Part shown: piece by piece, positions 1-6,668 of the stretch | Numbering within the stretch: position 1 is the first letter of the stretch | Layout of the letters: each line of letters opens with the position of its first letter | Assembly: GCA_004557805.1 (NCBI GenBank) | Contig: SFFS01000134.1 | Location: 1-6,811 of the forward strand | Reading direction: 5' to 3' | DNA from: Clostridiales bacterium | GTDB taxonomy: Bacteria; Bacillota; Clostridia; Christensenellales; Aristaeellaceae | Length of the DNA: 6,811 bases | Made by a program: the position numbers and the translations under genes | Notes under the pieces: model-generated | Databases searched by the model: none | The model's input: only the letters and a program-made list of their open reading frames with translations | What the model was told of the DNA's origin: nothing

Positions 1-25
1 ATTATCATCAGAAGGAGAGAACCGC

Positions 26-1108
26 ATGCATCGCTCCATAAAACGCGTGCCCTTTCTATGCCTGCTGCTCGTTTTGATTCTCTGCGCGCAATGCGCGCCT
101 GCGGAGAGCGTCGCGCTGCCCGCCTCCAGCGGAGACTATTCCCCCGCGCTGGCCGGGCAGGCGCTGGCGCTCTGCTCCGGACAAACCGCTGAAGAAACGC
201 GCGAGTCACTCGAAAGCGCAGGCTTTTCCATGCTTTTACAGCAAAATTTCGATAAGGCGGCCGACGACCCGGCGCACACCTGTGCCTTCACCGTCGCCAG
301 GGGGCGGGTGAAATGGGCAGGGCAGACGCACACGATGCTGGCCGTCGTCATCCGCGGCACGAGCGGCGGCGAATGGTATTCCAACTTCGACTTCGCGCCC
401 TCGCACAGCGGCGACACGGCGTTCGCCGAAAACTTTCTTTTCGCCGCGCAGGATGTTTTCCTTTCGCTGAACGCGCTGCTTGCGCAGGAGGATAACCCGC
501 TCGTGCTCGTGACCGGGCACAGCCGCGGCGCTGCATGCGCCAACCTGCTGGGCGTGCTGCTCAACGCGGCATACGACCCCGCAAGCGTGTTCGTCTATAC
601 GTTCGCCACGCCCATGACGGTGCGCGGCGACGCGCTTGCGGCGGAATATCCGAACATTTTCAACCTCGTCAATCCCTGCGACGCAGTGACAAAGGTTCCG
701 CTGGCCGCATGGGGATACGGCCGTGCGGGACAGGATATCGTCCTGCAAAACGACGCGGAGCTCGCCGCGCAGGTTGACGCGGCGATCGCCTCCCTCTCCG
801 CGCTCGCGCCGGATATTCCCGCCTATTACACGCAGCGCCACAGCCTGACCGGCCCCGGCCTCTCTGACGACGGCCTGACGGTGTTCGACGCGATGCTCGC
901 GTTCGGCTCGTCGCTGACGAATCTTTCGGAGCAGAGCGCCGCGCCCTCCTCCCCCGCGCAGCTCGACGCGATTGCGGCGGACAGCGATTTTGCGCCGCTT
1001 GCGGCGCTTATCGAAAAAATCTCCGATCCATCGACCGATACCGGCCGCACGGTGCTCTCGCAGCACATGCCCCAGATGTACGCGCAGCTTTTGACGCAAG
1101 GAGAATGA
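26..1108 (+). CDS. secreted class-3-lipase-like alpha/beta hydrolase
   Basis: This 360-residue protein is probably an exported lipase or esterase of the Lipase_3 alpha/beta-hydrolase type. A basic start (MHRSIKR) and a hydrophobic stretch at about residues 8-25 form a signal peptide, with likely cleavage after APA (residues 24-26). The Cys residues at 20 and 23 do not sit in a canonical lipobox. The nucleophile elbow is GHSRG (164-168, Ser166), just after the strand NPLVLVT. VIRGT (108-112) resembles the oxyanion-side strand of Lipase_3 proteins, and the acid is likely Asp219 in NPCDAVTKVP. The catalytic His is probably His347 (QHMPQMYAQLL), with His272 (QRHSLTG) the alternative. The ATG start has AAGGAG at 12-17, spaced 8 bases. 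The gene ends 2 bases before the ABC ATPase start, so it is the first visible gene of an ABC-exporter operon. The fold call is firm; the substrate is unknown and could be a lipid, an ester or another acyl compound. Confidence 0.85.
   Translation: MHRSIKRVPFLCLLLVLILCAQCAPAESVALPASSGDYSPALAGQALALCSGQTAEETRESLESAGFSMLLQQNFDKAADDPAHTCAFTVARGRVKWAGQTHTMLAVVIRGTSGGEWYSNFDFAPSHSGDTAFAENFLFAAQDVFLSLNALLAQEDNPLVLVTGHSRGAACANLLGVLLNAAYDPASVFVYTFATPMTVRGDALAAEYPNIFNLVNPCDAVTKVPLAAWGYGRAGQDIVLQNDAELAAQVDAAIASLSALAPDIPAYYTQRHSLTGPGLSDDGLTVFDAMLAFGSSLTNLSEQSAAPSSPAQLDAIAADSDFAPLAALIEKISDPSTDTGRTVLSQHMPQMYAQLLTQGE
1098..1103 (+). promoter_or_regulatory. Shine-Dalgarno site that decides the ABC ATPase start
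   Basis: AAGGAG lies inside the last codons of the hydrolase gene. It is only 1 base from the ATG at 1105 (which overlaps the hydrolase TGA) but 7 bases from the in-frame ATG at 1111. The second ATG is therefore the likely start. Its position implies translational coupling to the hydrolase gene. Confidence 0.7.
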
Positions 1109-1110
1109 GC

Positions 1111-1812
1111 ATGGCATATATTGAGTTTTCGGATGTGAGCAAGATTTACAAAATGGGCGAGCATGAAATCCACGCGCTCGACCGCATCAGCTTCACCGTG
1201 GAAAAGGGCGAACTGTGCGTCATCGTCGGCCCCAGCGGCGCGGGCAAAACGACGCTCCTGAACATTCTCGGCGGCATGGACACGGCCACGTCCGGTTCCA
1301 TCAGACTGGACGGACGCGAAATCAGCCGCCTGTCCTCCCGCCAGCTGACGGAATACCGCCGCGCCGACGTGGGCTTCGTATTCCAGTTCTATAACCTCGT
1401 ACAGAACCTGACGGCGCGCGAGAACGTCGAGCTGGCCGCCGAAATCTGCAAGAACAGCCTCGATGCGGCCGAAACGCTGGCGCGCGTAGGGCTCGCCGAA
1501 CGGATGAACAACTTTCCCGCCCAGCTTTCCGGCGGCGAGCAGCAGCGCGTGTCGATCGCCCGCGCGCTGGCGAAGAACCCCAAGATGATCCTCTGCGACG
1601 AGCCGACCGGCGCGCTCGACTACAACACCGGCAAGCAGGTTCTGCAGCTTTTGCAGGATACCTGCCGCCAGACGGGCAAAACCGTGCTCATCATCACGCA
1701 CAACAGCGCGCTTACCCAGATCGCCGATCGCGTCATCCGCGTAAAAAACGGCACGGTCGTCCATATGGAAACCAGCTCCTCCCCGCTGCCTGTTGAAAGG
1801 ATCGAGTGGTAA
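1111..1812 (+). CDS. ABC transporter ATP-binding protein, MacB/LolD/FtsE type
   Basis: This 233-residue cytoplasmic ATPase powers the FtsX-type permease encoded next to it. All nucleotide-binding motifs are present and intact: Walker A GPSGAGKTT (40-48), Q-loop Gln92 in FQFYNLVQNLT, signature LSGGEQQR (139-146), Walker B MILCDE (159-164, catalytic Glu164), D-loop GALD (167-170) and H-loop His197 (ITHN). The FQFYNLVQNLTARENVELA segment and the short length are typical of the MacB/LolD branch, whose members drive mechanotransmission rather than classical import. The start at 1111 is chosen because AAGGAG is 7 bases away; starting at the ATG at 1105 would only add Met-Ser. The stop (TAA, 1810-1812) lies 3 bases before the permease GTG. 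The family is certain; the substrate cannot be read from this subunit. Confidence 0.95.
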   Translation: MAYIEFSDVSKIYKMGEHEIHALDRISFTVEKGELCVIVGPSGAGKTTLLNILGGMDTATSGSIRLDGREISRLSSRQLTEYRRADVGFVFQFYNLVQNLTARENVELAAEICKNSLDAAETLARVGLAERMNNFPAQLSGGEQQRVSIARALAKNPKMILCDEPTGALDYNTGKQVLQLLQDTCRQTGKTVLIITHNSALTQIADRVIRVKNGTVVHMETSSSPLPVERIEW

Positions 1813-1815
1813 ACA

Positions 1816-4596
1816 GTGAAAAGAACGAGAAGGAAAAACATCCTGCGCGGCATTCGCGGAAGCCTCAACCGCTTCCTGTCCATTCTGTTTATCGTCGCGC
1901 TGGGCGCGGGCTTCCTCGCCGGGCTTTTCGCCACTACGCCCGATATGGAGGAAAGCGGCGACCGCTATATGGATGAAACGCGCTGGTACGATCTCGACGT
2001 AAAAGCATCGCAGGGCTTCACGCGCGAGGACGCGGCGGCCATCGCGCGCACGGCGGGCGTAGAGGCGGTGCAGCCCGCGCGCGTCTTTGACATGGTGCTC
2101 ACCGACGGCGGCGCGGCGGAATACACCGCGCGCGTCTACGCGCTCTTTGACGCATCCGGCAGAACGCAGCTATGCGACGTGCAGCTGCTCGAAGGGCGCA
2201 TGCCGCAGGCCGCGAACGAATGCGTACTGCAATCGTCGCTGGGCAGCTATGCCGATCATACTGTCAGGCCCGGCGACACGTTGCGGCTTGCAACGGAGAA
2301 CCGCAGCTACGAATCCGTTTCCGATTATGTCGCCGCGCAGGAGCTGACCGTCGTGGGAATCGTGCGCAGCCCGATGTGTATCTCGGTCGAGGCGGAATCC
2401 TCGTCCGTCGGTTCCGGCTCGATCGGCCTGCACGTGTTCGTGCCCGAGGATTTCTTCGCAGCCGATTTCTACACCGACGTATACGTCTCCGTCGCAGGCG
2501 CTGCGCAGGAGAACGCTTTCTCCGGCGCATACGACGCGCTGATCGCCCCCGCAGCCGATGCGCTGGAAGCGCTCGGCGAAACGCGCGCGGCCGCCCGTAC
2601 CGCCTCCCTGCGCGCCGACGCACAGAGCCGCATCGACGACGCGCAGACCTCGCTCGATCTGTTCGACGGCGTCGCCGCAAAGGAACAGCAGCTTGCGCAG
2701 GACAGCGCGGGGCGCGCGCTGCAAACGGCGCAGACCGCGCAGGCGCTGGCCGTTTCGCAAAGCCCGCAGGCCCTGCGCCTGGCAGCGCTGCTCTCCCAGA
2801 CGGCGCAGAACGTAAAAGCCTCGCTCGAAGCGCAGCAGGCCTCCGCCGCCGATTCCGCCGCGCTTTTCGCGCCGCAGCGCGAAGCGCTCGAAGAAGCCCG
2901 CGCGCAGCTTGACGAGCTGGAAGACGGTTTCTGGCTGGTTCGCACGCGCGAGGACGCCGTCGGCTTTTCCAGCTACAAGAGCAACGTTGAAAAGGTTGCG
3001 GCGCTGTGCAAGGTGTTCCCGGTGTTCTTCTTCCTCGTGGCGCTGCTCGTCGCGCTGACAACAATGACACGGCTCGTCGAGGAGCGGCGCACCGAAATCG
3101 GCACGCTCAAGGCGCTGGGCTTTTCCGACGGAAACGTGCTGGGCGAATATCTGCTCTACAGCCTTTTCTCCTCCTCCGCCGGCTGCGCGCTGGGGTTTGC
3201 GGCGGGGTTCCGGCTATTCCCGGCCGTTATCAGCAACGCCTACGGCATGATGTACGTGCTGCCCACGGCGGAAACGCCGTTCCGGCCGCTGATCGCGCTG
3301 ATCGTCGCCCCGGCGACGGTAGGCGGCATCCTGCTGGCGACGCTCTGGGCGTGCTATGCCTCGTTCCGCTCGTGCCCGGCGCAGCTGATGGTGCCCAAAG
3401 CACCCGCAGCGGGCAAGCGCATCTGGCTGGAGCATCTGCCGTTCATTTGGAACCGGCTTTCGTTCACGCGCAAGGTAACGTGCCGCAACCTGTTCCGCTA
3501 TAAAAAGCGCTTCCTGATGACGGTCGTAGGGCTGGCGGGATGCAGCGCTCTGCTGGTGACGGGCTTCGGCCTGCGCGACTCCATTCACGACATCGTGGAA
3601 AAGCAGTTCGGCGAGATCGACCTCTACAGCCTGACGATGGTGCTCGACGACGAAACGTCGCTTTCCTCCGACGGCGCGCTCCGCGATTTCCTCGAGGACG
3701 GGGAAGCCGTCGCGTCGTATCTGAACACGGCGACCGAGACGGGACGCGCGTCCTTCGGCGGCGAAAGCTGTCAGGTTACGCTGAGCGTTCCGCGCGATCC
3801 GTCGGCCGTTCCGGACTTTATCACGCTGCGCCAGCGCAGGACGGGCGCGGCCATTCCCTTCGGCGCGGGCAGCGCCGTATTGACCGAAAAAATGTGCGAA
3901 CATCTGGGCGTTGCGGCGGGAGACACGATCACGCTGGAAAACGCCGACGGCAAAAAAGCGCAGGTCACCGTGACGGGCGTGTGCGAAAACTATCTGGCGG
4001 CATACGCCTACGTCAGCCCGGACGTGTATGAAGCCGCCTTCGGGAAAGCGCCGCAATACAGGACGGTGCTGGTGAACCTCATCAGCGAGGACGATCTGGA
4101 CGGCGTGACGACCCGCGCGCTTTCCTCGGGACATGTGGTGTATACCCGCGCTTCGCGCAGCATCCGCGACGCGTTCGCCGATACGGTCAAAAGCATCGAC
4201 GCGATCGTACTGGTGCTGATCCTTTCGGCGGGCATCTTGTCGATGGTGGTATTGTATAACCTCACCAACGTCAACATCTGCGAGCGCAAGAAGGAGCTGG
4301 CCACGCTGCGCGTGCTGGGGTTCTATGAGCGCGAAACCGAACGGTATATCTTCCGCGAAACGAACTTCCTCAGCGCGCTCGGCTCGCTGCTGGGGCTGTT
4401 CGCGGGCGTCTGGCTGCATCATTTCATCGTGCGCACGGTGGAAGTGGATATGGTCATGTTCGGCCGGAGCATCTATCCGCTCAGCTTCGTCTACGCCTTC
4501 GCCATCTCCATGCTCTTCACCTTCCTCGTCAACCGCATCATGCGCCGGAGCATCCGTTCGGTGGACATGGTGGAATCGATGAAAGCAAACGACTGA
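1816..4596 (+). CDS. FtsX-type ABC transporter permease with extracellular coiled-coil domain
   Basis: This 926-residue membrane protein is the partner of the preceding ATPase. It reads as two fused FtsX-like modules with about eight membrane segments: near 20-40, 399-418, 446-470, 490-515, 566-584, 796-816, 850-870 and 888-906. The first extracellular domain (about 41-398) contains an Ala/Gln-rich helical, probably coiled-coil, stretch at about 255-372. The second extracellular domain (about 585-795) is of the MacB periplasmic-core kind. The cytoplasmic coupling helices are recognisable as VEERRTEIGTLKALGFS (421-437) and ERKKELATLRVLGF (823-836). This layout matches a large group of Firmicute FtsX permeases, often over 1000 residues, so this one has a shortened coiled-coil. 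The start is GTG, in the same frame as the ATPase and directly after its TAA plus one codon. The only upstream purine runs are AAAGGA (1796-1801, spacing 14) and GAGTGG (1804-1809, spacing 6), so initiation probably depends on coupling. A role in lipid, lipoprotein or peptide handling is inference. Confidence 0.92.
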   Translation: MKRTRRKNILRGIRGSLNRFLSILFIVALGAGFLAGLFATTPDMEESGDRYMDETRWYDLDVKASQGFTREDAAAIARTAGVEAVQPARVFDMVLTDGGAAEYTARVYALFDASGRTQLCDVQLLEGRMPQAANECVLQSSLGSYADHTVRPGDTLRLATENRSYESVSDYVAAQELTVVGIVRSPMCISVEAESSSVGSGSIGLHVFVPEDFFAADFYTDVYVSVAGAAQENAFSGAYDALIAPAADALEALGETRAAARTASLRADAQSRIDDAQTSLDLFDGVAAKEQQLAQDSAGRALQTAQTAQALAVSQSPQALRLAALLSQTAQNVKASLEAQQASAADSAALFAPQREALEEARAQLDELEDGFWLVRTREDAVGFSSYKSNVEKVAALCKVFPVFFFLVALLVALTTMTRLVEERRTEIGTLKALGFSDGNVLGEYLLYSLFSSSAGCALGFAAGFRLFPAVISNAYGMMYVLPTAETPFRPLIALIVAPATVGGILLATLWACYASFRSCPAQLMVPKAPAAGKRIWLEHLPFIWNRLSFTRKVTCRNLFRYKKRFLMTVVGLAGCSALLVTGFGLRDSIHDIVEKQFGEIDLYSLTMVLDDETSLSSDGALRDFLEDGEAVASYLNTATETGRASFGGESCQVTLSVPRDPSAVPDFITLRQRRTGAAIPFGAGSAVLTEKMCEHLGVAAGDTITLENADGKKAQVTVTGVCENYLAAYAYVSPDVYEAAFGKAPQYRTVLVNLISEDDLDGVTTRALSSGHVVYTRASRSIRDAFADTVKSIDAIVLVLILSAGILSMVVLYNLTNVNICERKKELATLRVLGFYERETERYIFRETNFLSALGSLLGLFAGVWLHHFIVRTVEVDMVMFGRSIYPLSFVYAFAISMLFTFLVNRIMRRSIRSVDMVESMKAND

Positions 4597-4604
4597 CCCT
4601 GCAT

Positions 4605-4642
4605 AAAAATCCCTCCGCAGGCGCGCCCGCGGAGGGATTTTT
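4605..4642. terminator. bidirectional intrinsic terminator
   Basis: The arms AAAAATCCCTCCGC (4605-4618) and GCGGAGGGATTTTT (4629-4642) pair perfectly over 14 bp around a 10-base loop. The T run ends the plus-strand operon, 8 bases past the permease stop. The A run reads as a T run on the minus strand and ends the reductase unit, whose stop is at 4655. It is the only intergenic structure between the two convergent units. Confidence 0.92.
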
Positions 4643-4654
4643 GCTTTTTGCTTT

Positions 4655-5759
4655 TCAGCCGAAATACTGCGCCATTTCGGACGTCCGGCGCATCTGATCG
4701 ACATGGAACGGGCAGCGGCTGTTGCAGTAGCCGCAGAAGCGGCAGTCGTCGGCGTTCACGGTCAGCTTGCCGTAATGGTTGGCGGCCATGGCGTCGCCCG
4801 CCAGCGCAAGGTCGTAGTATTTGTTGACCAGCCCGATGTTGATCCCCGCCGGGCAGGGCTGACAATGGTTGCAATAGACGCAGTTACCGGCGGCGCTTTC
4901 GGGCGTAAACCGCCCGATGACGGAATAATCCCGCTGCTCCGCAGGCGCGTCCGCAAAGCCGAGCAGCGCGCCGAGATCGTCCATCCCGCGCACGCCCGGA
5001 ACTGCGGCCAGCACGCCCGGGCGGTCGATCGCGTATTGCAGGCACTGATAGCGCGTCAGCGCTTCATGGAACGGCGAAGTTTCGGCCGCAAGCAGCTTGC
5101 CGCCGTGGAACGGCTTCATCACCGAAACACCTACGCCCTCCGTCTCGCATCGGCGCAGAAGCGCTGCGCGCTCCGAAACGCTGCCGACGCCGTATTCGTC
5201 GCCCTGCTCGAGATCGTACGCGGGAGTCAGCGAGAACATCATCATATCCATCGCGCCGGTATCGAGCAGCCGGTTCGCCACCGACGGCGTATGCGACGAG
5301 AACCCCAGATGGCGCACGCGCCCCTCGGCCTTCATCGCTTTTGCAAACTCGAAAACGCCGTTTTTCATCAGCGCTTCGTAATCGTCGTCATCGTCCACAC
5401 AATGCAGGAAGCCGAAATCGGCGTAGTCTGTGCCGAGCGTTTTCATTTCCCATTCGAACGTCTCGCGGATCTTCTGCACGCTGCGCGACCAGCCGTATTC
5501 CCCCTCGGCGTTATACACCGCGCCGAAATGCAGCTGAAAGAACACCTTTTCGCGTTTGCCCCGCGATGGCCCTGCCAAACGGCGCGTACACGTTCGCCGC
5601 GCCCGCGCACAGGTCGAAGAAATTGATTCCGTGTTCGATCGCCGTGCGGACGGTCTGTTCGATTTCCGCGCCGCCCGCGCTCTGAATGCCGCCTATGCCG
5701 ATCCCCAGCACGCTGAAGCGCTCATTTTCGCCGCCGTGCGGCAGTTTTCAGTATTCCAT
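4655..5759 (-). pseudogene. aldo/keto reductase with two 4Fe-4S motifs, broken by a TGA and a frameshift
   Basis: The restored product would be 367 residues: an aldo/keto reductase barrel followed by a ferredoxin-like tail, an NAD(P)H-linked or Fe-S-linked oxidoreductase of anaerobes. ATG at 5759-5757 has AAGGAG (5774-5769) 9 bases upstream and opens MEY, but codon 4 is TGA (5750-5748). Reading then continues KLPHGGENERFSVLGIGIGGIQ, a normal family N-terminus, through GINFFDLCAGAANVYAPFGRAIAG. At the GGGG run (5562-5559) the frame changes. Removing one G gives GRAIAGKREKVFFQLHFGA, and the span of 1105 bases becomes an exact 368 codons. The rest is undamaged: FGFLHCVDDDDD, VRHLGFSSHTPSVANR, VSVMKPFHGGKLL, then CVYCNHCQPCP and CRFCGYCNSRCP, each CxxCxxCxxxCP. 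The downstream frame could start only at a weak TTG (5578). It follows the E2-like gene by 15 bases in one operon. A true recent pseudogene and sequence errors are both possible. Confidence 0.85.
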
Positions 5760-5768
5760 CCCGAAAAA

Positions 5769-5774
5769 CTCCTT
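5769..5774 (-). promoter_or_regulatory. Shine-Dalgarno site fixing the original reductase start
   Basis: On the minus strand AAGGAG begins inside the TAA stop of the E2-like gene and lies 9 bases before the ATG at 5759. It shows that the original reductase began there, in front of the TGA at codon 4. The GTG at 5711, the first start after the stop codon that opens the N-terminal part, has no such site. The overlap also implies coupled translation of the two genes. Confidence 0.75.
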
Positions 5775-6653
5775 TTACTCCTTCACAGTCTTATCCAACA
5801 GTTCAGGAGTTTCAAGCAGATGCTTGAGATAATGGATGCTGTTGGCGAAATACACGCCGTCGGCGATGCGTTCGTCGACGGTGACGCTCAGATCGACCGC
5901 CTCGCGAAGTTCCTCCGTGCCGTCCTCGCGCAGGAAGCGCTTTTTGTATTTCTCGCCGATAATGATGAAAATGGAGTTCGTGCCCCAGTTGGCCAGATGA
6001 TGATACTGCGCGTTCATGCGGATGCTGCCGAGGTTGGAAATGAACACCGTGCTGGTGTACGGATCCTCGCGCTGCACGGACGCGGGCATTCTGCCGCGCT
6101 TTTCCAGGAAGTTCAGCGCGGCCATAATCAGATCTGTAATCACGCGCGGCATGCCCATAATCACGTCCATCACGTCGGTCGTGCCGTCGGTCTTTTCCTT
6201 CTTGCGCACGTCGTATACGAAACTGCGCACCTTCTGGTACATCTGCTCAATCATCGTCCGCTCGTCGTCGAGATCGACGCGCAGGATGGAAATCGCCTCG
6301 GCTGCGTGGTCCTCAAACTTCTTTTTGACGACGAAGGAATAGGAAATCTCCTTTCGGTCATAGTAGCGGTTGCGCGCGATAAACCGGTTGAGCAGCGGAC
6401 GCTCGTAGATGGTTTTCGTCAGCGCGGCGAGAATCGCATGAAACAGGGTATACTTGAACTCGACGCCCTCGACGTTTTTCGCCTTCAGCCATGCGTTGAG
6501 GGCGGTCAGTTCGACGGTTTCGGTCATGACGGCTTCGTTGTCGGTGCGGTTGGGCATGATGTAGGGCATGATCTGATGCATGCTGTCAAGCCCGCGTACA
6601 AGCCATGCGTCGGGCCGGTCGCCGCGGCGGCGGGGTCGCTGTTCGATTGCCAT
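5775..6653 (-). CDS. stand-alone E2-type acyltransferase-domain protein, catalytic His replaced by Glu
   Basis: This 292-residue soluble protein resembles the catalytic (chloramphenicol-acetyltransferase fold) domain of 2-oxo acid dehydrogenase E2 subunits. Visible landmarks are IMPYIMPNRTDNEA (28-41), the conserved YERPLLNRF (83-91), SNLGS (206-210) followed by a segment ending in IIIGEKYKK, and DERIADG (260-266) at the place of the E2 active-site motif DHRxxDG. Glu261 stands where the catalytic His belongs; Asp265 and Gly266 are kept. There is no lipoyl domain and no E1/E3-binding domain, so it cannot be a normal complex core on its own. It may be an acyltransferase with altered chemistry, or a binding or regulatory protein. 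The start at 6653 is preferred over the in-frame ATG at 6662 because AGGAGG is 9 bases from the former and touches the latter. It leads the unit containing the broken Fe-S reductase. The family is clear; the function is unknown. Confidence 0.82.
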   Translation of the reverse strand: MAIEQRPRRRGDRPDAWLVRGLDSMHQIMPYIMPNRTDNEAVMTETVELTALNAWLKAKNVEGVEFKYTLFHAILAALTKTIYERPLLNRFIARNRYYDRKEISYSFVVKKKFEDHAAEAISILRVDLDDERTMIEQMYQKVRSFVYDVRKKEKTDGTTDVMDVIMGMPRVITDLIMAALNFLEKRGRMPASVQREDPYTSTVFISNLGSIRMNAQYHHLANWGTNSIFIIIGEKYKKRFLREDGTEELREAVDLSVTVDERIADGVYFANSIHYLKHLLETPELLDKTVKE

Positions 6654-6662
6654 GAGGTTCAT

Positions 6663-6668
6663 CCTCCT
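6663..6668 (-). promoter_or_regulatory. Shine-Dalgarno site that decides the E2-like start
   Basis: A perfect AGGAGG on the minus strand directly abuts the ATG at 6662 (zero spacing) and lies 9 bases from the ATG at 6653. Ribosomes need several bases of spacing, so 6653 is the likely start and the N-terminus lacks the first three residues, MNL. Confidence 0.7.

Noticed and set aside
71..97. Lipoprotein lipobox in the hydrolase signal peptide (Cys20 or Cys23)
   Set aside because: Neither LILC nor CAQC fits the L-(A/S/T)-(G/A)-C pattern; cleavage after APA by signal peptidase I fits better.
2264..3070. Long Arg/Ala-rich frames on both strands within the permease gene
   Set aside because: The extreme Arg content reflects GC-rich third positions of the permease read in other frames; no motif or plausible ribosome site was seen.
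3214..4704. 496-codon open frame on the minus strand opposite the permease
   Set aside because: It is antisense to a clear FtsX permease, is rich in Arg/His/Ala as expected of a shadow frame in GC-rich DNA, has no recognisable domain and runs across the terminator hairpin.
5748..5750. TGA at reductase codon 4 as selenocysteine or a recoded sense codon
   Set aside because: TGA is the normal stop of the hydrolase (1106-1108) and permease (4594-4596) genes here. No Cys/Sec is expected at this family position, and the gene has a second lesion.
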